Part shown: one piece after another, positions 27,770 through 37,613 of the stretch
Numbering within the stretch: the first letter of the stretch is position 1
Layout of the letters: each line of letters starts with the position of its first letter
Assembly: GCA_023525715.1 (NCBI GenBank)
Contig: CM042009.1
Span: 122,640,819-122,704,818, forward strand
Length of the DNA: 64,000 nt
Origin: Cichorium intybus
Taxonomy: Eukaryota > Streptophyta > Magnoliopsida > Asterales > Asteraceae
Direction of reading: 5' to 3'
The notes under the pieces: model-generated
Database searches by the model: none
The model's input: only the letters and a program-made list of their open reading frames with translations
What the model was told of the DNA's origin: nothing
Made by a program: the position numbers and the translations under genes

Positions 27770-28375
27770 CCTCCTCCACGGTCATCTGAAAAGCTCTAGT
27801 TCTAACATTCCCACCGCCTCTATCTCGTCTATCGCCCCGATTATCACCTCGTCCCGCCCTCGGAGTCTCGCGACGTAAATCAGTTCTTGGCTTTGGGTAA
27901 TCCGGGCGAATATGACCACTTTCCCCGCAATTGAAACACACTCGATTTTTCTCCAAACAATCTCAAGCCATATGCCCTGTCTTCCCACACTGATAACACA
28001 TAAGAGACGGGGGTACTTGTTTCACGGTTTCCAGTATGTTTTCGACGACATTTTTCGCACCACTTACTCTCAGTCTTTCTTAAATCACCTCGATATTGAT
28101 AACTCGAAACTGGCTGTTTTTTAGAACTACCCTCGGGTTTTCCTTCCCATTTCCTCTTCTGGCCTCCACTTCCTTGGTCCCCCTTCCTTTCATTATCTTG
28201 CCTCCGAAGTTCTTTTTCTCGAGATTTGGCTGCCTCGACAATCTGCTGATAAGTTGTAAAGCTGGAACTCAGTAAGAATTCTCGTATCTGAGTCCTCAGT
28301 CCCCACAGATACCTGTCAATCTTCCTTTCTTTAGTATCCACCTGGTGAGCCGCAAAATCTAGCTTTTTCGTTAAA
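27770..28375 (-). pseudogene. Chromovirus Gag C-terminal part with zinc knuckles, frameshifted
   Basis: Minus-strand frames change at least twice here. A 28341-28010 frame has DTKERKIDRYLWGLRTQIREF of the Gag core, a basic linker and WCEKC. A second frame has two CCHC-type knuckles: CYQCGKTGHMA(stop)DC, whose Arg position is a stop, and CFNCGESGHIRPDY, whose last Cys is Tyr. The protein then runs into array LTR3 at 27764. In the parent element this region packages RNA; here it is broken by frameshifts, a stop, a knuckle mutation and the insertion. Confidence 0.88.
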
Positions 28376-29035
28376 TTATGTAGTATACTCTCGTACTGAC
28401 CGCGTTCCCTGCTGCAATCTCAGAAAGTCTTTTTCCAAACTTTTCATTGCAGTATTGGAGCAATATTCCTTCATAAACTTTGTTTTAAACTCCTCCCACG
28501 TCGGTTCTGCTTCTAATCCTCTCTCTCTATCAAGGTTTATATTCTCCCACCAGAACTGGGCATCTTTGTGTAAACAATTAGTAGCATACTCAACTTTATC
28601 TTTTTCCGCACACTTGCTCGTACGAAAAACTTTCTCGATATGTGTCAGCCAATTTCGTGCAATAATAGGATCATCAGTACCGAAGAAATCATTCGGTTTG
28701 CATTTGCGAAACATCTCATAACTGCAACCTTTTGGTTCGCCCGACCCTCCAACTTCAGTGTGTATAGTAACCGGCTCTCTCTGTCCCTCCCCAACCACAG
28801 GTGTGATAGGAGGTCGGTCTCGATCATCTCTATTCGTCACCACCGTCTGAGATCTCACTAAGGTAGGCAATAAACTTTTAACTGCTTTTGCTACCTCCGC
28901 AGCAATCAACTCTTGTAAAGATGAAGTTAACTCAGGCGGCCTCTCGCCTTCAGACTGGCGCCCCAGTCTTGAATCTTGTGATCCCGAATGCTCATCTCGG
29001 TGATCACCTCCCTCTTTCTCCTTTCCAGAACTCAT
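28376..29035 (-). pseudogene. Chromovirus Gag N-terminal and core part
   Basis: Starts at ATG 29033-29035, about 225 nt downstream of the 5' LTR edge. It encodes an acidic and basic N-terminus, then a core with FRKCKPNDFFGTDDP, WLTHIEKVF, AQFWWEN, W-E-EFKTKFMKEYCSNTA and FLRLQQGTRSVREYTT. This is the usual plant Ty3/gypsy capsid-like order. The frame stops at 28376 where the next segment continues in another frame, so at least one indel lies near 28370. Confidence 0.92.
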
Positions 29036-29245
29036 AATGAGGCTGAAAAGAAATTTAACTCATTATTATCTCATTTATCTCAATACTCTTTTTCGCATCA
29101 TTTATCTCATCAAAATTCTCGAAATAACACACATACTCATAATGTGTGCTTAAAGGAACGATTGCATAGGGACAAAAATAGGACCTCTCTCTTTATTAGT
29201 TTGAGTTTAGAGTTTACCTTCAAAGTCTAATTCACTCAAACCCTT

Positions 29246-29257
29246 GCTCTGATACCA
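29246..29257 (-). promoter_or_regulatory. Chromovirus PBS
   Basis: Minus-strand TGGTATCAGAGC, complementary to the 3' end of initiator tRNA-Met, 3 nt inside the 5' LTR. Confidence 0.93.
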
Positions 29258-29455
29258 ACTTGTAACACCCAGTTTTCTTATCTCTAGATTACATCATAAT
29301 CACTCAAAATAAACAAAGTGATCATGGTATAATCAAGATTAAGCAACATAAGTACAAGCAGAAATCAAAAGAACAAGTACTTAAAACAACACGTCCCAAA
29401 AACTGGTTTACAAAAGACCGTCTACAAAACTATACAAAAGACACTACTAGAAAAA

Positions 29456-29670
29456 TGACTTTTAATGACAGACAAACAATGACAGACATTGTTTTATGAT
29501 AGACAAAAAAATATGTCATAAAAATTGTGTCATCTAGTGTAAAAATTTAACGATTTATGACAGATATAAATATCTGTCGTAAAATAATGTCATCTTTAAT
29601 TAAAATTAATGACATAAATATTTGTCTGTCTTCTTTTCATGTCATAAAATCCAATTAAAAAAAACACGCG
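29456..29670. repeat. Left subterminal repeats of the CACTA element
   Basis: Multiple degenerate TGACAGAC, TGATAGAC and TATGTCATAAA motifs in both orientations. In CACTA elements such short subterminal repeats are transposase-binding sites. The same motifs recur at the right end. Confidence 0.85.
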
Positions 29671-29754
29671 CTACTAATGTCTATCGTCTTGGAATAAAGT
29701 CGATGTAGTTTTATTACTTCACGTTTCCTCTCAATCGTGTCTCATTTTTAAATT

Positions 29755-30000
29755 TACACTTACCTCTATCTCACGCACACCACCAATCCAGCCGCCGGCG
29801 ACTTTGGGCTTCCGCTCCACCGGTAACGTGTTAATAGAGCATCAGTCGTCGCTTCACTACTCGCCGCCTCTTAGTCTTTACTCCGGTACCTGCATGCTCG
29901 CGATTAGGGATTCCACGCTCGCTTTCTGGTAACGACATCGTCTGACCTTTACCGATTTGAACGCTGTTTTAGTACAATTTGATCGACATTGTCGATTTTT
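29755..30000 (+). other. GC-rich exon-like block inside CACTA, origin unknown
   Basis: A CpG-containing, pyrimidine-rich stretch (CCAGCCGCCGGCGACTTTGG and following) stands out from the AT-rich element. At about 29928 it meets GTAACG, a plausible splice donor. It looks like a 5' UTR or first exon plus intron of a host gene, possibly from the sulfite oxidase locus or from a fourth source. I recognise no protein. Confidence 0.4.
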
Positions 30001-30208
30001 GTGGATTTTAGATGTTTAGTTTATGAGATATGCATCTGAAACGCTACAATTTTGTTGATTTAACTTCCGATTACTTATTTGCGTGTTTAGGGTTTTTGGT
30101 TCTATTTTTTTTATGTTTCCACTTCCTGCTTTAATTAATGATAAGAAGTTGCGAATCCTAAAAGTGAAATTGCGATTCAATCCTCAATTCATTTAATATT
30201 GTTTTTTA

Positions 30209-31710
30209 GCCAATACAATCTACAGTGTGCTGGTAATAGAAGAACTGCAATGAGCAAAACCAGAACCGTAAGAGGAGTTGGGTGGGATGTTGCTGCATTA
30301 GGAAACAGTTTCTCTCCAATCCCAAAATTTTACTCCTTTGACATAAATTGCAATTTCTTGTGCCATCCAAAAAGATAAGACATACTTTTTAAAATTGTTT
30401 TACTGTTTGTTGTGTTTTTGTTAGCAATTTGGGGAGGAGCAAAACTTGCAGATGTTCTTGAACTAGTTGGTATACCCAAATCAACAAGTGCCACGTCAGC
30501 AGGTGGAAAACATGTTGAATTTGTGAGCATTGACAGGTGCAAGGTTTGTAGGTTCTATGTTACCTTCTTTTCTAGTGGCATGGGAACTTACTTTATTCAG
30601 TGAATTTGGATTTTGAGTATAGGAGGAAAAAGGAGGTCCTTACAAGGCCTCAATTCCACTAAGCCAAGCAACAAATCCGGAAGCTGATGTTTTGCTTGCT
30701 TATGAAATGAATGGAAAGGTATAAAACATAAACAACTAAATATTCAATGCTATGGTTACCGGTTACTTGATTTTTACTTTTACTTTACTTATTGGTTTGT
30801 GAAACTATAAAAGACTCTGAATAGGGATACGGATCACAGGTATCCACTATGAGTAGTTGTCCCGGGGGTTATTGGTGCCCGTTCCGTCAACTGGCTGGAT
30901 AGCATCAATATAGATTCCCAAGAGTGCCAGGTCAGATTCATATTTACTGTTAACTGTAAAAAGTTATATACTTTTTCTGTTTCTAAAAACACATAATATT
31001 GCTACATCCCAGGGATTCTTCATGCAGAAAGACTATAAAATGTTTCCACCTTTAGTAAATACCAGGAGACCACAAATGGATTTCCCTGTTCAGGTACTAT
31101 ATTATTTATTTAATTTATTGCTACCACAACAAACAGGGACTTGAATTCTTGAAACTTGAAAGTCAAATTAACACTTTTGACTTGATTATTGACATAGTGC
31201 AATATGCTCATTGGAGGATGTGAATGTGAGGAGTGGAAAGGTTGGTAACTTTTTAGTTTTTACCATTTACCGTATGTAGGAGATTATAAATTTATAATAT
31301 ATGATTTTATTTCTGGAAAATGTTGTGCAGATAACTATAAAAGGGTATGCGGTTTTGGGAGGTGGACGTGGAATTGAGAGAGTTGATATATCGATTGATG
31401 GGGGTAAAACGTGGATAGAGGCATCAATATACCAAAAACCCGGTGTTAAATACATTGCAGATGAAGAAAAAAGTGATAAATGGGCATGGGTGCTTTTTGA
31501 AGCTGACGCTGATATAAACTCAAATACAGATATAGTAGCCAAAGCAGTATGTCATATTTATATATTTAGTTATAATATTTGGTGAAGTTATGTTTGCTAA
31601 CTTTTACTTTTGAATACTGATGAGCAGGTAGACACAGCTGCAAATGTTCAACCAGAAAAGGTTGAAGACATCTGGAACTTGAGAGGAGTTCTAAACACAT
31701 CATGGCATCG
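30209..31710 (+). pseudogene. Captured sulfite oxidase gene fragment (multi-exon)
   Basis: Exons with splice-like borders: about 30209-30301 (LQCAGNRRTAMS...VRGVGWD), 30425-30543 (WGGAKLADVLELVGIPK), 30623-30718 (GGPYKASIPLSQATNPEAD), 30825-30930 (VVVPGVIGARSVNWLDSI), 31013-31093 (FFMQKDYKMFPP), 31198-31240 (SAICSLEDV), 31331-31546 (IKGYAVLGGGRGIERVDIS; DKWAWVLFE) and 31628-31710 (AANVQPEKVEDIWNLRGVLN). This matches plant sulfite oxidase, the peroxisomal Mo-cofactor enzyme oxidising sulfite to sulfate, from mid-catalytic domain through the dimerisation domain. Introns are retained, so capture was from DNA. The N-terminus and extreme C-terminus are absent, and exon 4 has a stop (30850-30852) at an Arg position. 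Confidence 0.93.
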
Positions 31711-32069
31711 TGAAAATCACAGGTCATTTCTTTACCCAAATATGAAGATCATGTTTTTTGCTCATTTTTTTAGAGCAGCTTGGATCAGGTGAATGTTTAG
31801 CACATGTCATTTTTTGGGTACTTTTGATTTTTCAATTTTTTTAGATAGTGAATTTACTTGTTTGTGTTATATTTTACAGGTACCATCTTACATTTTACAG
31901 GTACCATCTTACATATTCATCTAGACTGTACATTGCATATGCTCCACTTGTAAGTGTTTGATTGGTCCAAATTCTGCTCAAACAATTTATCAATCATAAA
32001 TCCACCCACAAAAAAAGAAAAATTAATAATCATGTCATTAAAACTAAAACAAAATGATCAAATCTCATC

Positions 32070-32495
32070 ACCTTGGCTGTAGCCACATGTGGATCTTTCG
32101 GGAACCCTTTAACTGAATTTGAATCAATCAAACGAAAAATCTACATCATAAAAAAATAAATTAGAACAACTTGAAAATAGCAATGTACTTTGGTTTATGG
32201 TATTTACCTGTACATGCCACCCTTCAGGATCTTCATCACTAAGGCCAGGTTCATCCTTTGCACCCAAAATTTCTAACTTCAACAAAGCATCAGATGCTAC
32301 ATCTATTTTACTATAAAAAAACTAAATGCTACATCTGATGCTTTGTTGTATAAAAAAACTAAATGCTACATCAAAGCATCAGATAAGGCTTTGAAGCTTT
32401 TATCCAACGTTCCTCAAAGTTTGTCATGATGTCATATGCTGCGGGCCCATCTATTTTACTATGCAAATCATGCCATGGTTCTCTTGGACAACCGG
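32070..32495 (-). pseudogene. Captured phospholipase D fragment (three exon pieces)
   Basis: Read on the minus strand: 32495-32388 encodes a PREPWHDLHSKIDGPAAYDI-like block continuing to NFEERWIKASK; 32297-32209 encodes DALLKLE...SDEDPEGWHVQ and ends at a CAG|GTAAAT donor; 32142-32071 encodes IDSNSVKGFPKDPHVATAK. Order and wording fit plant C2-type phospholipase D, probably the delta class, between the two HKD motifs. Neither HKD motif is included. PLD hydrolyses membrane phospholipids to phosphatidic acid. The fragment lies antisense to the sulfite oxidase piece and has small local rearrangements at 32290-32390. Confidence 0.88.
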
Positions 32496-32540
32496 TAACA
32501 CTTCCCTGTCATTTATAATTTTTATAAACTTCTCATTCAC

Positions 32541-32765
32541 CCGAAGGCCTTCATGTTTTTGATGATTTCAGAGAGGCTTATGCCTGGTTAAGCCACAACA
32601 CTCACGTAGACGATAAAGTAAGTAACCCATTAACCTCTTAACTTAACCATGGTTAGTTTAGGAGGTATGACTTAACTCACTCATCAATATACCTTCAGGT
32701 TGCATCTTGGTGGGACTACGGTTACCAAACAACCGCAATGGCTAACCGGACAGTCATAGTCGATA
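32541..32765 (+). pseudogene. Captured STT3 (oligosaccharyltransferase) fragment
   Basis: Exon 32541-32617 encodes HVFDDFREAYAWLSHNT...VDDK and ends at AAA|GTAAGT. After an intron ending CTTCAG, exon 32699-32765 encodes VASWWDYGYQTTAMANRT and then VIVD. WWDYG is the signature motif of STT3, the catalytic subunit that transfers N-glycans in the ER. Sequence identity to the STT3 consensus breaks off right after VIVD. Only about 50 codons are present, so it cannot encode a working enzyme. Confidence 0.92.
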
Positions 32766-32902
32766 TACTTTTGGATTAACTTCGAAATATACTGTGTTTG
32801 ACGTATTATAATTTGAGCAGTGAAGTAGCTTTTTGTATATTAATATCTTATTTTGTATTATTGATATATTAAATGTGATTTAGTTTGATTATTAATATTG
32901 AT

Positions 32903-32903
<1 letters not shown>

Positions 32904-32976
<73 letters not shown>
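32904..32976. repeat. (TA)n microsatellite in CACTA
   Basis: About 73 bp of TA repeats between the STT3 fragment and the right subterminal repeats. Confidence 0.95.
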
Positions 32977-32981
<5 letters not shown>

Positions 32982-32989
32982 AAAGTAAA

Positions 32990-33265
32990 ATCATGACAGT
33001 CAAATGTATGTCGTAATTGTGTGTCATAAAGGTCTGTCACAAATTTATGACAGACAAATGTCTATCATATGAGATTTATAAATGTTTGTCATATTTTCAA
33101 AATTACGACAGGCATTGTCCGTAAAAAATGTATGTCATAAATGTTTGTCGTAAATTTATGACAGACAAATGCATGTCATCTTTGATTTATGACATGGCTT
33201 TCAATGACAGACATTTGTCTGTCATCTATGGCCATTTACGACAGGCATTGTCTGTCATGAAAAGC
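32990..33265. repeat. Right subterminal repeats of the CACTA element
   Basis: At least ten copies of TGACAGAC/GTCTGTCA-like motifs in both orientations, including the palindrome ATGACAGAC-n4-GTCTGTCAT at 33204-33225. They mirror the left end. Confidence 0.88.
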
Positions 33266-34292
33266 CATTTTTCTACTAGTGAGAGTATATTCAGGTTTAC
33301 AAACAGTCAAAGTCAAGTCTCATATCCATGCAATCATCCCTCAGCTATCTTCTTGCCCCTGTCACCTATATCACAAACATATAGCTATTTATATGAGCTA
33401 AATTAGCTCAGTGAGAAAGTCTATCAAGTTTAGAAATCATTCAAATAATTAGCAAGATTTCCACAAACAACTCACTATCTCCATTTCAATGACTATCTCA
33501 GTCATTCCATTTCAATGACTATCTCAGTCATTTAACGTACTCAATTAAACTAAGTAATTATGTCAAACAAAGGATTCTCAACCCTGTTTAACTCATGTAG
33601 AAATTGTTGTCTCAACTAAATCAAGATATACAACAATTCAATTTAGTTGTAGTTAAACCATTCACAATGAATTATAACTACTCACCTGACGTCTGTTCTG
33701 TCCGTGGTCCACCCGTTCCTCGAGTATCTCCTTCCCTCCTACGTGTATCTGATGAAAACGACATCACATGTCATACTTCAACATTCTCAAAGCAATTTAA
33801 CCACATCTAACTCATTAGATTAAGAATCAATAGCTAACCAAAAATTATAATCTATGAACATCATATGGTGAAGTCATAAACAACAATAACAAAAACACTC
33901 TAGTTATAGCTCCTCACTTTACCCCTTTGACCCATTCAACTTCACAACAAAATTAATAAGCATATTACTAACTCAAGGCTAAAATTAAACTCTTATAGAC
34001 TTGCTATACTACTAATTTAACTCTAACTTCATCAATTTCACAGGTGGTCATCGTGACCACATAGAAATCACTGCAACACAAAGTATTCCATGGTTGAAAC
34101 AAAGCAAAATTTAAGGAGGATTACCTTTCAAGCTCAAGGAACTAATCTCTAGCTTCAATTCGTGAAAGATAGACTCAAATCTCTACTTAGAAAGCTTAGA
34201 AATCGATTTCTAGGGTTTTGGGAGGGTTTTGGTTGAATTGGAAATGACCCAAATGAAAGAAATCTCGTACTTTAAAATAGACCTGATGCGCG

Positions 34293-34537
34293 ACACGACC
34301 CGTGTAGGCTCACACGACCCGTGTGAGACCTACAGCAAGCCATCCTGAAAATGCACAGACCCACACGACCCGTGTAGCCTCACACGACCCGTGTGAGACC
34401 CAACCTCGCTTCGGTAATCTTTGAACAAGAGCTACATGACCCGTGTAAAAGTACACGACCCGTGTAGACCTGAAAGAGGGTACTGTTTGGTTCTTAAGCC
34501 TTTCTACATGACCCGTGTGGCCATACACGACCCGTGT
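34293..34537 (-). repeat. Eight phased palindromes in chromovirus 5' LTR, two mutated
   Basis: Same layout as in the left LTR. Two of the eight copies read ACATGACCCGTGT, and one is followed by GTGTAAAAG instead of GTGTAGAAG. All three differences are C-to-T or G-to-A. Confidence 0.9.
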
Positions 34538-34668
34538 AGCTCTGATTTGACATTTTACAAGTCAAAACTTTACTCAATTGGGTTTTTAACCATCCTAACT
34601 CATATAACAACCTATTTAATCTTAATTACACTAAGATTAACACAAAATCTATATAAATTAATAATATG

Positions 34669-35340
34669 TTGAGTAAATTTGCATTTTCCACCAAAGAAGA
34701 TCATTGGGATTGGATCCTTGAAAAAAATGGCACATTTACTGTTACTTCTCTTAGACATGTCCTGGATTTGTCTAAAAACGAAAGTATTCCTAGCATGGTT
34801 AAATGGAGTTCGTGGGTGCCAAGCAAAGTAAATTGCTTCACATGGAGAATGGCACTTAATAGAATTCCCTTAAAGCCAAATATTTTAAAGAGAGGGATTC
34901 AATTACCGAAGGTTATCTGTCCTCTATGTGAAAATGAAGAAGAAAGTGTGGATCATGTTTTTGCCTCTTGTGAGTTCCCTTTCAAATTTGGGGAGCATTT
35001 AAGTGTTTGGTGCGGGAAAAAATTGGATTTTCATAGAAACATTCATGATCTCAATTCTCAATTTATGTCCTTCTCAAATTCGGCAAAAGAAGCTAAGTTC
35101 TATTTGGCGTTATTCAACGCCACATGTTGGACCATTTGGAAAGCTTGGAACGATGCTAATTTCAAAAAGCGCAAGCAAATCCGATGTTGATTGTAGATAG
35201 AATTCAGTTGGATATTTTCAATTGGGTGAAGTTCAGAGGTAAACAAAAAGTGTCAGACTGTTATTCTTGGTGCGGTAATCCATTTAGCTCCGGTTTTTCT
35301 CTTGACTCGGCGAGGTTTTTTTCGAAAAATGGTATATATA
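34669..35340 (+). pseudogene. LINE ORF2 C-terminus with zinc-finger domain
   Basis: Resumes the LINE interrupted at 6598. It encodes STKEDHWDWILEKNGTFTV, then WVPSKVNCFTWRMALNRIP and the CPLCENEEESVDHVFASCEF finger of the zf-RVT domain, which closes plant L1-type ORF2. Near 35180 one indel shifts the frame; the next frame continues IQLDIFNWVKFRGKQKVSD to about 35340. The expected spacer between DILVMG at 6598 and this block is missing, so sequence was lost at the chromovirus boundary. Confidence 0.9.
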
Positions 35341-36158
35341 GATAGAAGTATATCGAGTGAGCAGTTTATTTTGAAATTGATTGCAGTAATATAATGGTCT
35401 GTTTTGTTTTTTCTCTTATCTTGTACCGTTGGGGGGGGGGGGGAAAGGGTGGGGTGGGGGCCTAACAGGTCATTTGGTGTTTTTGGTGTTGTACAATCGT
35501 AACAGTCTCAATTGGTTGTATTCTCTTTTTCAATGGGTAGGTTTCTAGGTATCCTGTTGCGAGTTGTATTTTTTTTGTGCTTCCTTCAATTCGTGATATC
35601 AAGGTTGGGTGGGGTGGGGGGTCAATGTTATCTTGGTGTGGCGTGTGTTTGGTGTAGAGTGCGTGTGTGTGTTTCCTTTTCTAATATCTTTTGCAGGTGC
35701 AAAATCTCCTTCTAGTAGATCTTTTATTGGTGAAGCAATACGATTCAGTTATGATTGGCTTGATGGTACATCCGTGGAGTTGGTTCAGTAGCACTTTGCT
35801 CGGACTCAGACGGGCAAAGGGTTCGAGGTTATAATTTCTCTCTAATGGTGGTTATCTTGTACTCTAAAAGTTCCTGCGATTGACGTAATCAGTAAAAGGT
35901 TTCGGTGATTGGAATCATGGTTTCCTCTCTTTTCTGGTCAAAATGAAATGTCTCAATGGTTACAACCCACTTATGGAGGTTATTTTAGCAATTTAAAACT
36001 TCCTGCAGAGAATTTCATGAGTACAGATTTATTGGCGATTATATCATCAGCTAAAAAGGCTTAAGTGCATGATTTCTACTGGTTTGGTGCTGTCGGGTTG
36101 CTGAATTTTGTTGCTACTTTGCTGTATTTTGGAATATCACCTGTTTGGACATTAATAC
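35341..36158 (+). other. LINE 3' untranslated region with G-rich blocks
   Basis: No reading frame. It contains G13-AAA-GGG-T-GGGG-T-GGGGG at 35431-35460 and a second GGGTGGGGTGGGGGG at about 35606-35621. Both can form G-quadruplexes on the LINE sense strand. The C1 solo LTR interrupts this region at 36159. Confidence 0.8.
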
Positions 36159-37613
36159 TGTTGAAAATACGATAACTGATCTCCACGAATAAGGTTTTTA
36201 AGCCGATTACTGTGTGACAGATATGTATTTTAGCTATAATATGCGGAATAAATAAGAGTTGCGGAATAAATATAAACTAAAATTAAGTTACTGAAAGCTA
36301 TAAATAAATAAAATAAAGCGGTAAATTTAAACTAGACAGTATTTAAATAGACAGAAAGCAGTAAATAAAATAAATGTTAGAAGTTAGAGGTTAGATGTAA
36401 TAAACGCCATTATCAACGATAAAGTGTTTTTTACAATAAATAAAAGGTTAGAAGATAGAAGTTAGAAGTTAGATGTCTCGGTTAAATACAGTCCACATAT
36501 GTTGTTGTTGTCATGGTTCAATTTGTATGTCTTGGAACTTAGTACAATTGATTTATAAAAGTTTAAATAAATCAATAATGGCACAGGTAAATTATTGGAA
36601 TTATAAAAAGAACTTATCGACAGCAGAGGAAGATGGTGTTTTTCTTTGAAGCGTCGATTCTTGTTGTTTGCGGTAGGATGAGGTTTGGTGATTGGTTCTT
36701 GTAGAAAGGGTGGTATGCTCGGTTTTTCTTGCTGAAATGGTATTTCTTCGGTTTTGTGTTTGTTTGGACGTGGGTTTGCTTGTGTATGTGTATTGTAGTT
36801 GTATTGGTGCTGTATGGGTTTGGAGTCGGGTTTTATAGAGGTTTTGTTTGGTGTCGGGTAGAGGTTGTTTAGAGGTTTGAAGTTTTGGTGTCGGGTGCAG
36901 GTTGTTGTTTCTTGCGGTTATATGGTTTGGTTCTTGTTGCCAAATTCAGAAATTTGAGTGTCTTGAGGTGTTTGGTCGTGGGTTTCTTTGAGTGTGTATG
37001 AGTATGGTTGTGTGTGTATAAGTATTGTGTTTTTGTGTAAGATTGGCAAGAGGTGAGCTTCTTATTTATAGTTGCTGAAATACAGGGTTCGCGTCGCGAC
37101 CATGTGGCCGTCGCGTCGCGAAGGTGTTCATCGCTGGATCGGTGCGCTTTTTGTCGGGTCAGTGCGTCTTCGCTGGTATGTCGAGCTTTCCGTCGCGTTT
37201 CCTTTTTATCGCGTTGCTTTCGGTCGCGTCGCGAAGATGCGTCGCTGAATGTGTCGTTTTTGGTCGCGAAGCTGGGTTGTCGCGTTTAATGCTTCGCGTC
37301 GCAACCAGGGGTACCGTCGCGTCGTGAGTGCTGTACAATCTGGATTCTTAGTGTTTTGCTTTTCTTCACGCCGTGACCATGGCCTGTCGGGTCGCGATTG
37401 CTGTAGCTTTTTGTGTTTTGTATTTTGTTCTTTGGTTCGTAGCATTACTTCCTCAGGTTTGGTTGTTTTATCAGAGTTTCTTGGGTCTTGATTCATTCTT
37501 GTTTTTGATGTCGAATTCACGCAACCTGAAATAAACTGATAATACTTGCCAGATAAAATAAAAACAGTTCATCTTATTTCAGTGATTGTCACATACAAAA
37601 ATATTTTTCAACA
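36159..37613 (-). repeat. Solo LTR of copia element C1
   Basis: 1455 bp from TGTTGAAAATAC to TTTTTCAACA, flanked directly on both sides by AATAC (36154-36158 and 37614-37618). LINE sequence continues on each side, so this LTR occupies an insertion site by itself. It is the same LTR as 46561-48001, with a 14-bp size difference in a GAAGTTAGA-type repeat near 36455 and about a dozen substitutions. It contains a CpG-rich block of GTCGCG motifs (37088-37400). Confidence 0.95.

Larger units (their letters stand above)
29442..33281. mobile_element. CACTA (En/Spm-type) non-autonomous element with captured genes
   Basis: Terminal inverted repeats are CACTACTAGAAAAATG at the left and, read inward from the right, CACTAGTAGAAAAATG. 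The TIR and subterminal zone are rich in TGACAGAC / GTCTGTCA motifs at both ends. The target duplication is AGA (29439-29441 and 33282-33284), the 3 bp typical of CACTA. No transposase is recognisable in 3840 bp. The interior instead holds exon-intron fragments of sulfite oxidase (+), phospholipase D (-) and STT3 (+), which makes it a Pack-CACTA. Confidence 0.95.
6599..34668 (-). mobile_element. Ty3/gypsy chromovirus (probably Tekay/Del-like), nested in LINE
   Basis: LTRs beginning TGTAACACCC lie at 6599-8172 and 29261-34668. A PBS matching initiator tRNA-Met lies at 29246-29257, a purine tract borders the left LTR, and a minus-strand gag-pol runs between. Domain order in the minus direction is Gag, protease, RT, RNase H, integrase, chromodomain; the chromodomain marks a chromovirus. 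The 5' LTR is split by a CACTA element and the gag/protease junction by a 16.3-kb array. The left flank TGGGG should be the target duplication, but the right flank lacks it and the right LTR lacks its last 8 bp. Confidence 0.95.
29261..34668 (-). repeat. Chromovirus 5' LTR, split by CACTA element
   Basis: LTR sequence occupies 29261-29441 and 33282-34668. After removing the CACTA insert and one copy of its 3-bp duplication it aligns base for base with the left LTR. It stops at ATAATATG, eight bases short of the expected GTATTACA end, and passes straight into LINE coding sequence. Confidence 0.93.

Noticed and set aside
30209..31710. A functional sulfite oxidase gene
   Set aside because: N-terminus and C-terminal end are missing, an exon has a premature stop, and the fragment lies inside a CACTA element.
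5566..35340. Two independent LINE insertions at 5.6 and 34.7 kb
   Set aside because: The pieces are collinear, same strand, and complementary parts of one ORF2 on either side of the chromovirus; a single interrupted LINE is simpler.
37053..37520. Arg/Ser/Cys-rich ORFs on both strands, repeated at 39.5 and 47.5 kb
   Set aside because: They are open by chance in the CpG-rich part of C1 LTR copies; codon content follows the TCGCG motif.
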